Shown in pieces: positions 1-8,429 of a DNA stretch of 26,639 nucleotides (positions are counted from its first letter, which is position 1; each line of letters begins with the position of its first letter). This DNA is from an uncultured Candidatus Saccharibacteria bacterium (GTDB lineage Bacteria > Patescibacteriota > Saccharimonadia > Saccharimonadales > Saccharimonadaceae): the NCBI GenBank assembly GCA_937898545.1, contig CALEJV010000006.1, positions 1 to 26,639 of the forward strand, given 5' to 3'. The translations under genes were made by a program, and so were the position numbers. The notes under the pieces are model-generated. The model was not told the origin of the DNA, made no database searches, and saw only the letters and a program-made list of their open reading frames with translations.

Positions 1-18
1 AGCACGGCTTGTCGTGCT
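1..18. repeat. Short perfect inverted repeat at the contig edge
   Basis: The first 18 bases form a perfect 6-bp stem (AGCACG / CGTGCT) with a 6-nt loop. It lies at the very edge, so the stem may continue outside the window. It also falls inside the possible coding remnant that follows, so it may be chance. Confidence 0.35.
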
Positions 19-203
19 AGGCGGCGCGGCTAAATTATTTGGCTTTTGTCTCAAAGCTGGTTCGAACTTGGGCGTAAAATCTCACCAAATCGGAACTCCT
101 CCTTCGCGATTTGTTTGCGCTGCGCGATCGTTTCAAGGCGCTCGGTATGGTTATTAAAAATGGCGAGGTGTATTTGCCGGATTTGGAGGAGCGTGATGTT
201 TAA
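2..203 (+). pseudogene. 3' end of an upstream gene, apparently frameshifted
   Basis: Two open segments in different frames join at the A-run at 76-79. The first (from position 2) reads ARLVVLGGAAKLFGF and continues to GVK. The second (from 78) reads NLTKSELLLRDLFALRDRF, then KALGMVIKNGEVYLPDLEE, and stops at 201-203. One extra A in the run would join them into one protein tail. The RDxFKALGMVIKNGE pattern loosely resembles the C-terminal tail of cysteinyl-tRNA synthetases, but this is a weak resemblance and I do not assign it. The stop overlaps the start of the next gene (ATG at 196), as in a translationally coupled operon, which supports the frame being real. Confidence 0.35.
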
Positions 204-657
204 TTTGCGAAAATCAAACTCAAAACTCTACGACCAAAACACTTTTGACGACCAGCTTATGCGCGACCTACAAAAAGCTCGAAGAAGCGTCATCATCGAA
301 AGCCCGTTTCTTAGAACAGCCCGAGTTGAAAAATTTACCCCAATATTTCATCATCTCAAAAAGCGCAGCGTGGAAATATTACTTAACACCAAACCACCCG
401 AAGAGCATGACAGGATATATCGACTACAAGCCCAAGAGTCTCTAAGTTTACTACAATCAGCAGGCGTCGAAGTTCTTTTTACGGTCAAACATCACCGCAA
501 ATTAGCCATCATCGACAGAGAAATTATTTACGAAGGCAGCCTAAATATCCTCTCATATCGCGATAGTTGTGAGATAATGAGGAGGACGACATCTGTACTC
601 GAAACGGAAATGTTGGTAGATTTTATCGGCTTAAATAAATTTATGGAGGTGAAATAA
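196..657 (+). CDS. Small phospholipase D-like (single HKD) protein
   Basis: This is a 153-residue protein of the PLD superfamily. The HKD signature is visible as H100-x-K102-x4-D107, followed by the usual G-S-L-N at 114-117. Members with one HKD normally dimerise to build one active site and act as nucleases or phosphodiesterases (family knowledge); nuclease activity here is inference. I use ATG 196, not the upstream start at 46, because GGAGGAG lies just upstream and the first 50 codons of the longer frame overlap the tail of the preceding gene and read as low-quality sequence. It has no signal peptide, so it is probably cytoplasmic. The next gene starts 3 nt after its stop, so the two are co-transcribed. 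Confidence 0.7.
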   Translation: MFNLRKSNSKLYDQNTFDDQLMRDLQKARRSVIIESPFLRTARVEKFTPIFHHLKKRSVEILLNTKPPEEHDRIYRLQAQESLSLLQSAGVEVLFTVKHHRKLAIIDREIIYEGSLNILSYRDSCEIMRRTTSVLETEMLVDFIGLNKFMEVK

Positions 658-659
658 TT

Positions 660-887
660 ATGAACGACGAGGACACGATCAAAAATCTTCATCTGTACGA
701 AGACGAAGAAACAATTCAGAAAACGATCCGCTACCTGGAGCTTCACGACCCGGACAATGCCAATCGCGAATATGCAGTCGGATTTCTGAAATTCATGCAG
801 CGATTTGCGCATGTTGCGAGCAAGAGTGAGGGGTTTGATTTTGAGGGGTCTCTAGAGAAACATAAGACAAAACGCAAGGGCGATTAA
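660..887 (+). CDS. Small acidic hypothetical protein
   Basis: A 75-residue protein rich in Asp and Glu, mostly helical in appearance, with a basic tail (KHKTKRKGD). I recognise no domain. GGAGGT at 647-652 lies 7 nt before the ATG and overlaps the end of the PLD-like gene, so the pair is probably translated together. A small acidic partner could be a regulator or inhibitor of the PLD-like enzyme, but that is only suggested by position. No terminator is evident in the 19 bases before the convergent gene at 907. Confidence 0.6.
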   Translation: MNDEDTIKNLHLYEDEETIQKTIRYLELHDPDNANREYAVGFLKFMQRFAHVASKSEGFDFEGSLEKHKTKRKGD

Positions 888-906
888 TAACGCAACTCTA
901 ATTTAG

Positions 907-1479
907 CTAGCGATATATTCTATAGCGTTTTGTTTTCAAAGCACTAATCGTAGACTCTATTTGACTGAAGGCACCTAGATAGTCGCTTTCGGATAGTTGC
1001 GCCCCCTTCTGAAACTTATCAGTTAAAGCTGGGTATACGTCCTTGCTGAATGGTAGCTGTATCTTCTCTTTAAAGTCGACTAGTAGAGTACCTGATTCAC
1101 TTGATATAGTATCCATTCTATTTTGTATTTTACGTATTAGCCTGCGTAGCTGTTTTACGTTTTCTTCGTCTATGCTATCTTTTGTGTATGTTTCACTATA
1201 GAGACTGTCGACAGCCTCTAGTAACTTAATGATTTCCTCGATCTCTCCACAAACCATTGCTTCATAGCTTCGTTGATTATTTAATTCTCTATCTATAATA
1301 AAAGGTGTTACGGAGACTGATATCGCTAACGCCAACAGAGCAACTACAGACCCTAAGTCTACTTGTGTATTGATAGACATGAGCTTATGGTTAGATAAAA
1401 AGTGGTATCCTATAGCTCCTATGAGGATCCACACAGCCGCTAAAGAGACGTGCTTAATTGTTGATGTCGATGCCTTCAT
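907..1479 (-). CDS. Two-TM membrane protein with cytoplasmic coiled-coil
   Basis: A 190-residue protein with two hydrophobic helices near the N-terminus (about residues 11-30 and 42-62), followed by about 125 charged residues with heptad-like helices. The 2-TM plus cytosolic helical tail layout resembles SLATT-type and other membrane effectors, but I see no diagnostic motif. The first ATG (1479) is preferred over TTG at 1482; the upstream GGGG is a weak ribosome site. The start lies inside the end of the STAS-like gene (26-nt overlap), so it is the third gene of a minus-strand operon with the GHKL ATPase and the STAS-like protein, and is the likely membrane output of that switch (inference). 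Confidence 0.6.
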   Translation of the reverse strand: MKASTSTIKHVSLAAVWILIGAIGYHFLSNHKLMSINTQVDLGSVVALLALAISVSVTPFIIDRELNNQRSYEAMVCGEIEEIIKLLEAVDSLYSETYTKDSIDEENVKQLRRLIRKIQNRMDTISSESGTLLVDFKEKIQLPFSKDVYPALTDKFQKGAQLSESDYLGAFSQIESTISALKTKRYRIYR

Positions 1480-1774
1480 CAATATAACCCCAGAATCTCT
1501 CTACTAAGCCAGGCTCATCATTGCTTTTGATTTCTATTTTTTCTCGTACGTCTAGCTCATTCCGGCTACACTGTCGCGATATTTTAACTGCAAGCTCTGA
1601 TAGAAATGAAGATGCATACCCCCAGGTGTCATCAAAATCAATAAGTATAGGTTTATTGTCATTGAGGTGCTGCTTAATGTACTTATCAAAAAACTCCTCA
1701 GCCGAGCCGTCACCATCTTTCTTATATCTGGCGCCCGGTAAAGTTGTAAAGTCGCTAACACGTATTGTTACCAT
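1454..1774 (-). CDS. STAS-like domain protein (DUF4325 family)
   Basis: A 106-residue protein. The core (KPILIDFDDTWGYASSFLSE, residues 41-60) fits the DUF4325 STAS-like pattern: a beta strand ending in Asp, then a helix starting with small and hydroxyl residues. STAS proteins in partner-switching systems are phosphorylated on a Ser or Thr at this helix start by a GHKL kinase; here S55 or S56 would be candidates (inference). I choose ATG 1774, 1 nt past the stop of the ATPase gene, because the longer frame from 1849 would be antiparallel to nothing but would overlap the upstream gene by 74 nt. A GGGAGG lies about 14 nt upstream, inside the ATPase gene. Translation is probably coupled. Confidence 0.65.
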   Translation of the reverse strand: MVTIRVSDFTTLPGARYKKDGDGSAEEFFDKYIKQHLNDNKPILIDFDDTWGYASSFLSELAVKISRQCSRNELDVREKIEIKSNDEPGLVERFWGYIDEGIDINN

Positions 1775-1775
1775 A

Positions 1776-2813
1776 TTACTGAATACAAGCCTCCCAATAA
1801 TATATTGTGGCTGGCAGGTTTTCAGATGAATCCTTCTCGACACTACCAAGATTAACCAGGTTAATCTTGGTTTTGTTTGTAATTATCTCAAATCTTTTAT
1901 ACATATCGTCACCACTTACTGTATCGTATATATATTTTATACCCTTACCCCTCTGCGGTAAAGTAGTACGGCTTTGTAGACCGTTTGGTATAGCCTGCCT
2001 AAAGAACTCACCCTGAGAATTTTCTCGCTTGATTATAGTATACCATAGCGATTTCCCCTGACTCTGTTTGTTGACCTTGTTGATGAGGGTCTCGTAAATA
2101 CCAACACCCATATCTATTATGCAGTATTGTTTAACCTTATTTCCGTTGCTATCTTTAGTTTCATATGTGTTAATGATCCAAGGGAGAGTGTAGCTGCTGT
2201 CTAGGCTGGCGTGGTCTGCGGTATTTGTAACTATCTCTATAATTATCGGGTGAATATCTCGCAGCCTTTGTCGATTCTTTTCTCCGAAATAATTGACCGT
2301 TTTCGTTAATATATCACCAATCGCCTTATCATCCACCTCGTCTTTACTTCGAGACAGAAACGCTCCGTTGTTAAAATTTGGCCTTCTCTCGTTAAGAATC
2401 ATATTTTCAAATTGTGCCTCCTCGAAAAATCTGTACGCTACGGAATTTGAAAGAGGGCTTGTTACTTCTAGGTATTCTGATCTTGTATTTCTATCTAGCA
2501 TAAACGCACCCAATAAGCATAGCGTAGGAAGATCAATCGAGGTTATCTTGCGCAGATTCATTTGCGTATATTCTTTTTGATTCAGCATACGCTTTATGAT
2601 GTTAAAGTACTTAATTACATTATCTCTGTTATCTAATATAGAGAAGTTAGTCGGAGCGTCCATTAACGTGTACGATATATTCTTTGTAGATTTTTCACGC
2701 AACCGATGATATCTCAAAAGCCTATTGTCATGAGAGTGTCTCGCTCTTAGTTCTCGGCGGTGTCTTCTGCGGGCTATTCTTTGCTGTTTTTCTCTATCTT
2801 TAATTTTTCGCAT
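1776..2813 (-). CDS. STAS-like plus GHKL-type ATPase, basic N-terminus
   Basis: A 345-residue protein in three parts. Residues 1-46 are strikingly basic (RRRHRRELRARH) and could bind nucleic acid or membrane phosphates. Residues 50-140 look like a STAS-type fold (MNLRKITSIDLPTLCLLGAF, then a strand and helix with VAYRFFEEAQFENMI). Residues 180-330 carry GHKL (HSP90/MutL/anti-sigma kinase) motifs: the N-box E193-IVT-N197-TAD-H201, the G1 box D234-MGVGI, and a G2-like RGKGIKYI. It should bind ATP. With a separate STAS-like protein immediately downstream it resembles SpoIIAB/SpoIIAA-style partner switching, here in one fused and one free copy. No Shine-Dalgarno is seen; a TATAAT lies 10 nt before the ATG. 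Confidence 0.7.
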   Translation of the reverse strand: MRKIKDREKQQRIARRRHRRELRARHSHDNRLLRYHRLREKSTKNISYTLMDAPTNFSILDNRDNVIKYFNIIKRMLNQKEYTQMNLRKITSIDLPTLCLLGAFMLDRNTRSEYLEVTSPLSNSVAYRFFEEAQFENMILNERRPNFNNGAFLSRSKDEVDDKAIGDILTKTVNYFGEKNRQRLRDIHPIIIEIVTNTADHASLDSSYTLPWIINTYETKDSNGNKVKQYCIIDMGVGIYETLINKVNKQSQGKSLWYTIIKRENSQGEFFRQAIPNGLQSRTTLPQRGKGIKYIYDTVSGDDMYKRFEIITNKTKINLVNLGSVEKDSSENLPATIYYWEACIQ

Positions 2814-2823
2814 AGATGTACTT

Positions 2824-2847
2824 ATTATAGCGTATAGCGCGTACGCT
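2824..2847 (-). promoter_or_regulatory. -10 element and overlapping inverted repeat before the GHKL cassette
   Basis: On the minus strand a perfect TATAAT (2829-2824) ends 10 nt before the ATG at 2813, so the transcript would have almost no leader. No good -35 is seen. An inverted repeat AGCGTA-N7-TACGCT (2829-2847) fills the spacer next to the -10 box, where a repressor could block polymerase. The function is inference. Confidence 0.4.
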
Positions 2848-2864
2848 TAGGCTATTGCGTTCAA

Positions 2865-5468
2865 TTACATCTCGTCTATCATCGGCTCCGCCTTAACCTG
2901 TGATTTTCCCTTTGTTGATTTGCTGGTTTTCGTAGCTTTTTTCGATACAGTCTTGCCAGAACTTTTTTGCTCAGAAACCTCTTCTTGCTTCTTGGCAAAT
3001 TCCTTTCGTGAGTGTTTAACAATTTTATCTCGCACCGTCTCATTACCTTCGTTTTCTAGCAGTAAAGTTTGCCCAGATAGCGGCTCTTGTGCGTGCACCG
3101 CCGCCAGTCGAGCGTAATAATTATACGCAGGCAAATTGCTGATCTCACCCGGCTCAATGTATGGACTAAACATCGGCAGCAAACGCTGCTCATCCTGCGG
3201 ATTGCCGGTTCGGAAGCAGATGATCGTGCCAACATTTGCCAAAATTATATTTACCGTTTGCTGGTCGCTTTGCTGCGAAGTGGACTGCTCAGCCATGATC
3301 ATAAAGACGCGATATTTGCGGCTTTCAGACAGCATTTGCACAAATGACGTCGTGGCGAAATTCTGAAACTCATCGACATACAAATAGAACGTCCGCCGCT
3401 CTGCCTGCTTGAGACGGGCACGGCGGAGACTTGCGAGTTGGAGCTTCGCAAGTACGGTGATTCCAAACAGCTCAGACGTGTCTTCGCCAAGCAAGCCTTT
3501 TGACAAATTACAGATCAGTATTTTTCCCGAGTTGATAATATCATCAAAATCAATCGTCGATTTTGGTTGCTCGAGAATTTGCCGAGCTGACGCCGAAAAT
3601 AAAAACCGCCCAATTTTCGCCGTAATTCCCGCCGACATTTTTACTTTCTGCATGTCGCCAGCTTTGCCAAATTCGTTTTTCCAGAAGTTTATCAAGTTTG
3701 TATCGTCAAGATTTTTAACAACACTGCGGCGATACTTAGGATCATTTAGCAAATCAAACACAGTGAAGAGTGTGGGATTTTCCTGTGTAAGCGCTGTCTG
3801 AATGGTGTTGCGCAAAATGTATTCGATACGATGCCCACCCGAGTCCTCATCGCTAAAGATTTTTCGAAAAATCGACACGACCGATTCGGTGATAAGGTCT
3901 TTTTCGCGCATCAACTCACTGCCATCTAGCCCAGGTGTTAACTCCAATAAATTCAAACCAATCGGATAATCCAAATCATCAGGATTGAAATAAATTACAT
4001 CGCCAAGGCGCTCTGGCGGAACGTGCCGCAAAATCGTCTCCGCCATATCGCCATGCGGGTCAATTACAGCCACACCCTTGCCGTTACAAATATCTTGCAC
4101 AATTTGATATTGCAACATCGTAGTTTTACCGCTGCCCGTACCGCCGATGATATACTGGTGGCGCTCACGTTCAGCCTCCGTCAAGCCAATCGGCGTCACT
4201 GTATTGTGGTGATGATTTTCGCCAATAATCACATCGAAGTTTTCTGACTGCTTGAGTGAAATCGGTGCGGGCAGCGTGCGACTTAGTGAAGTTATCAGAT
4301 TGTCGGTTTTGCTATGATAACTTGAAGGAAAATGAAACAAGCTAGCAAGTTCGCTTGAAGCGAGGATTATAGAGCTATTCTTCCGCAGCGACGGAAGGCG
4401 TTTTGTAGCTGCGCGAGTTAGCAGGTTATTCAAAATCGACAGACGATACTTTGCTTTGAGCGATTGATATGGTGGCGTACTAAAACCGTCCAGCGCGGAT
4501 TTAAGCGCGGCGATATGTCTCTTCGGCTCTGGGCTATTTACCATGACGCGGAGGTTGACGCGAAACAGCGGACGAGTCACTTTTTGATGCATGGTTTCCA
4601 TTAGTTCTAATTCAAAAGCGCTGAGCATACGCGCCGGGCGGTCGTCTCGTGGCACCCTGATTTGCTGCCGCGGGGATGTGGTTTTTGAATTGTAATAATT
4701 GCGCTGACTTGTTGTCATGCTAGCGTGAACTTCGCTAACAAGGTCGGTTGCGCCAGAAGAAATTTTGCCAAATAGGCTGGCTAGTTTGCCGAACATTGAT
4801 AGCTTTTTGCCACTAACATATTGCAAAATGTTTTCATTACCGAGAATTTTATGCGACAGAATTTCTGCTTCGCGTAAGCGCGCTGGCGTTGCTATAAGCT
4901 GCAAAATAATTTCCTCGTCATCATTCAACCTAGTCATGGCGCCAATTACATAGCTAAGCGGATCGCGTTGCTCCAATGCCGAATTTGTAGCTAACGGCAA
5001 AACATAATGCCCAGTTTCTCGAAATTCAATGACTTGGTAATTATCACTACTCTTCCGCTCAACCGCACGAACTTTCGAGTCGGCGATATACGATGTGATC
5101 GCTTTTTGCATGTTCACAGCGTGACGCCGTTCTACTTGCACTAAATACCGCACGCCGTGCTTCTTGGTTGATGTAATTTCAAAACTCATAACTGGTGACC
5201 GGTGGAGTAGTTTGTCTTTGAGTGGGCGCGCTGCTCTATGCCCATGAATCACCGAAAATAATTGCTCGGTTGCTTCGGGTGTTTTAGCGACTGCGGCAGG
5301 CGGCGTAATTTCTAGCCAAACCATTTCTCTCGTTCGTAAATATCGACGGTTCAAAACAAAACGAATCGCCAACCACAAAACGACCGCGCTAATCGCAAAC
5401 GCAGTTACACACAAAACTATCGACCCAAGCCGTAAGGCGGTGGCGAGGTAATCGGCTGCGGATTCCAC
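2865..5468 (-). CDS. VirD4/TraG-like T4SS coupling ATPase
   Basis: An 867-residue protein with one or more N-terminal TM helices (about residues 12-40), a long region of about 400 residues, then the motor domain. The Walker A is IIGGTGSGKTTM near residue 441. The Walker B is FYLYVDEFQNFATT near 697, and the sensor-like region AEQSTSQQSDQQ follows. The family couples substrate DNA or protein to the secretion channel at the inner membrane. The C-terminus is a Lys/Ser-rich tail (SGKTVSKKATKTSKSTKGKS) that may be disordered. The start is GTG at 5468 with CCAGGAGC 7 nt upstream; it overlaps the CHAP gene by 52 nt. It is the last gene of the T4SS operon. A second, unrelated-looking paralogue lies at 25143-26592. 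Confidence 0.88.
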   Translation of the reverse strand: MESAADYLATALRLGSIVLCVTAFAISAVVLWLAIRFVLNRRYLRTREMVWLEITPPAAVAKTPEATEQLFSVIHGHRAARPLKDKLLHRSPVMSFEITSTKKHGVRYLVQVERRHAVNMQKAITSYIADSKVRAVERKSSDNYQVIEFRETGHYVLPLATNSALEQRDPLSYVIGAMTRLNDDEEIILQLIATPARLREAEILSHKILGNENILQYVSGKKLSMFGKLASLFGKISSGATDLVSEVHASMTTSQRNYYNSKTTSPRQQIRVPRDDRPARMLSAFELELMETMHQKVTRPLFRVNLRVMVNSPEPKRHIAALKSALDGFSTPPYQSLKAKYRLSILNNLLTRAATKRLPSLRKNSSIILASSELASLFHFPSSYHSKTDNLITSLSRTLPAPISLKQSENFDVIIGENHHHNTVTPIGLTEAERERHQYIIGGTGSGKTTMLQYQIVQDICNGKGVAVIDPHGDMAETILRHVPPERLGDVIYFNPDDLDYPIGLNLLELTPGLDGSELMREKDLITESVVSIFRKIFSDEDSGGHRIEYILRNTIQTALTQENPTLFTVFDLLNDPKYRRSVVKNLDDTNLINFWKNEFGKAGDMQKVKMSAGITAKIGRFLFSASARQILEQPKSTIDFDDIINSGKILICNLSKGLLGEDTSELFGITVLAKLQLASLRRARLKQAERRTFYLYVDEFQNFATTSFVQMLSESRKYRVFMIMAEQSTSQQSDQQTVNIILANVGTIICFRTGNPQDEQRLLPMFSPYIEPGEISNLPAYNYYARLAAVHAQEPLSGQTLLLENEGNETVRDKIVKHSRKEFAKKQEEVSEQKSSGKTVSKKATKTSKSTKGKSQVKAEPMIDEM

Positions 5469-6019
5469 GGCTGTGCTCCTGGTTTATTGTGAATAAATTT
5501 ATACGATTTGGCGGCCTCTTTGGAAAAAGTGCGCTGCGACACTACATTCAAACCGCGTGCGTTCATTTCAGAAATTTTCCAATCACCGCTGATTTGATTA
5601 ACTTCTATCACATACGCAACATGTCCATAAGGACCTTCGTCGGTCTGAAAAACTGCGCCAGCCGCTGGCGTATCGTTGACGATGTAGCCATCGCGTTTAG
5701 CGTTGTCATCCCAGGTATTAGCGTTGCCCCAAGTGTTCGGAATCGGACTGTTTGCCCACCGGCGCATCGCATACGCCCACCAGGTGCAGTTGCCCCAAGC
5801 GTAGGTATTCCCGGGCATTACGCCACCGCTATAAAAACCACGTTCTTCCGCCGCTTTGGCGCTCGGCGCATTTGCCAAAAAACTCACTGCCGGCAAGCCA
5901 AGCGATGAAATAGCTAAAATCGGAAACATCAAAACAAGCAGTAAAGTGGCAATGATTATGGCCAGAATTTTCTTTATGCTGAAACCAAAATTTGTAAACA
6001 AAACTGCCGCGCCGTTCAT
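5417..6019 (-). CDS. Secreted CHAP-domain peptidoglycan hydrolase of the T4SS
   Basis: A 200-residue protein. Residues 15-40 form a hydrophobic signal or anchor helix, followed by AKA at about 54-56. The CHAP (Cys/His amidase or endopeptidase) domain spans about 63-180, with Cys78 in WGNCTWWAY and His133 in EGPYGHVAYVIEV as the catalytic pair. It would open the cell wall for the secretion channel, the role VirB1 plays in other systems. ATG 6019 overlaps the virB4 stop in an ATGA. The C-terminus is Pro-rich and overlaps the start of the coupling ATPase gene. Confidence 0.88.
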   Translation of the reverse strand: MNGAAVLFTNFGFSIKKILAIIIATLLLVLMFPILAISSLGLPAVSFLANAPSAKAAEERGFYSGGVMPGNTYAWGNCTWWAYAMRRWANSPIPNTWGNANTWDDNAKRDGYIVNDTPAAGAVFQTDEGPYGHVAYVIEVNQISGDWKISEMNARGLNVVSQRTFSKEAAKSYKFIHNKPGAQPWNPQPITSPPPYGLGR

Positions 6020-7794
6020 GATGAATATAACTCCGCAGGGTTAGTCGTGATGAGCGGGTGTTCTTTTTTGGCTGCCACAACTTTAACGGCAACATGGTTT
6101 TGGTCGGCGATAAGCAAAGCATCGCCTCGCTCGCAAGTGAGCAGAAAACTTTGTTCATATTCACTGAGGTTAAATTCGTTAACCACGCCTTTGATAGTCG
6201 TTGTGTCCTGGCGCATTAAAATCCGCAGTGCGCTTTGTGAAGCGATGGCGCGGCCGTATTCGCTTTTTAGAAAGTCATTGGCTTGTTGCGATATAATCGA
6301 CACGCCGAGATAATATTTACGAGCCCGACGCACTAGCCCTGCCACGAATCGTGCCGACTCCTCGTGCTGCAACAAAATCCAGCCTTCGTCGATAATCAGC
6401 AACCGTTTTTCTGGCTTAGCCATAACTTGATTTTTCACAAAATTAGAGATGATCAACATCATGATTTGGCGCAAATTTTCTGGTAAATCTTTGATGTCGA
6501 AAATGACCAAGCGGTTGTCTAATTTAACATTTGTTTACGCATTGAATACATCCGCCAGCGAGCCGGAAATATATTTTTCTAACTTTTCGCACAATTTTAG
6601 CTGACCCAACTTTCGAAGTTCCGCATATAAATCTTCTAAAAGCGGCTGCTTGGTTTTTGATTTTTTGTATATTTTCAAAACTGCTTTGTCGATGGCGGCT
6701 TTTTCGCGCGTCGTTAGACTTTCAGCCATCAAACCGATTACATCCATTAGATCTTGCGTATGCTCAGATAAATCACTAATTTCGTGAACAGTCGTCGCTA
6801 GGTCAAAAGGGTTAATTTTCTGCTTACTCTTGGCTGATAATTTTATATACGTGCCTTTTACTGATTCGGTGAGGCGCTTGTATTCACGCTCTGGGTCGAT
6901 GACGATAACACGCGTGCCTTGCATGAGTTGGCGTAAAATCTCGACTTTGGTGGTGTAACTTTTACCAGCGCCAGATTGTGCAAATGTAATTGAGTTGGCG
7001 TTATGTAAACTAAATCTGTCCAAAATAACCAACGAGTTATTTGATTTATTGACGCCGTAAAGAATACCCGATTCCTGCACCAATTCTGATGACATAAACG
7101 GAAAAGTCAGAGCGGCGCTGGAACTATCGAGGTTGCGCTTTTGCGCCAATTGGTCTTCGCCGCGTGGCAAAATTGATTGCAGCGCCTCTAACTGCTGATA
7201 GCGCGCTACTTTTGAGTAAAACAACCGCGCCGACAGATTAGCTTCAAGCAACTTGGTGGTTTTATCAAGTTCTTCTTTGTTCTCAGAACGAATGCAAATA
7301 TAGATCGCCATTTGGAATAATTTTTCCTGACCGCGCTGAATTTTATCGCGCAAATCAATCGCCGACTCAAGCGGGTCGGTAATTTCCGAGCCAACGATTC
7401 GTCCCTCGCGCATCATCGCCCGGCGTGTGGATTCAAGCTCGGTAATTTTACGATTTAGTTTTGGCAGTGCCGCTCGGGCGTCTACTTCATGCAGATGATA
7501 ACTAATGTCGATGTCGTGATTAAAATGAATCAAACTATCCATCCAATCCGAACTCGCCACGAACGGATATCCAGAAATAAACAACGTGCGCATGTACACA
7601 CCGTCGATGCAAAGATAATCAATGTTTTCTTCCAGCCCAGCGTAGGACAAAATGTCCAACGCGTCTTGCTCACCAAACGTGATATTGAGTTCTTCTTGCT
7701 GCTCTTCGCGCTGACGATCGCGGCGGCGTTTTGGGGCGCTAATTGCGTCACTGATTCTTTTGATAACTGTTGGTACACGTAACTTTTTGATCAT
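6016..7794 (-). pseudogene. virB4: VirB4-family T4SS ATPase interrupted by an in-frame TAA
   Basis: The whole 593-codon stretch is one frame with a single TAA at 6537-6535. The upstream 419 residues hold the TraC/VirB4 N-terminal region and Walker A (FAQSGAGKSYTTK, near residue 275), ending in SLADVFNA. After the stop the frame continues at once with TNVKLDNRLVIFDIKDLPEN and then Walker B (RLLIIDEGWILLQ) and the SIISQQANDF motif. The gene powers pilus assembly and substrate transfer. GCG-TAA would become Ala-Gln by a single T-to-C change. A TTG at 6510 could restart translation, so a split VirB4 is possible, but I see no strong ribosome site. Both ends overlap their neighbours by ATGA. Confidence 0.82.
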
Positions 7795-8429
7795 TTAATT
7801 TCGCCCCCGTCCCGCACCAGTGCGGTGTGAATTGTTTGCAAAGCGCGTTCAGTTAGCGGCTGAATTTTCGCTTGCGCTGGGCTGTAAAAACTGTAGAATA
7901 AATCGAGCACTTCGAGACTATCCAACTGGTCAGCGCGCATGCCGAGCCGCGCCATGCCTTTTGCGATAATATCGATACGGAGTTTGAGCTGTTCGCGAAT
8001 TAAATCAAAATCAGCTTTGTTGTCAGTCGATCGAAAAGGAATGATGATATAAAAATGTCGCGTCAAAATCTTGTTGTCGGTGATGAGCGAACGAATAAAT
8101 TCATCGTAATTTTTCAGTTGAGTTTTGTAGGCAGGAATCGTCTCGCTTCGCAGTCGATAGTTCAGATCTTCTAAATATCCGTCCATATCAATTTCGCGCG
8201 TGCGTATTAAAATTTGAATCGGCCAGCCAATTGAATTGAGAAAACTTTCGTACGTATCAATAATTGCGTCTTGTTCATCCTCGCTACGCAGCTCAAAATT
8301 CAGCGCTGAAACAGACAAAATTGCCCGATAATTATTCTGCGGCAATAACAAAATTCCGTCGCGTACACCCTTTAGTGCGATCTGCCGTCTGGCGCTAGAT
8401 TTAGCGTTTGATTTTCGTAAACCGAACAT
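7791..8429 (-). CDS. TraC-like / VirB4 N-terminal-like T4SS protein
   Basis: A 212-residue cytoplasmic protein placed between PrgI and VirB4, the usual position of the TraC-like domain protein in Gram-positive and CPR T4SS operons. It has alternating strands and helices (DGILLLPQNNYRAILSVSAL, then QDAIIDTYESFLNSIGWPIQ) like the N-terminal domain of VirB4 proteins and no P-loop. ATG 8429 is chosen because AAGGAGG sits 5 nt upstream; the longer frame from 8465 lies within the PrgI gene. It overlaps prgI by 29 nt and virB4 by an ATGA. It probably works with VirB4 at the channel base (inference). Confidence 0.75.
   Translation of the reverse strand: MFGLRKSNAKSSARRQIALKGVRDGILLLPQNNYRAILSVSALNFELRSEDEQDAIIDTYESFLNSIGWPIQILIRTREIDMDGYLEDLNYRLRSETIPAYKTQLKNYDEFIRSLITDNKILTRHFYIIIPFRSTDNKADFDLIREQLKLRIDIIAKGMARLGMRADQLDSLEVLDLFYSFYSPAQAKIQPLTERALQTIHTALVRDGGEIK

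Noticed and set aside
6535..6537. Recoded stop codon as in code 25 lineages
   Set aside because: Gracilibacteria and Absconditabacteria recode TGA, not TAA, and other genes in the window stop normally at all three codons (for example TGA at the ends of virB6-like and CHAP-overlapping genes).
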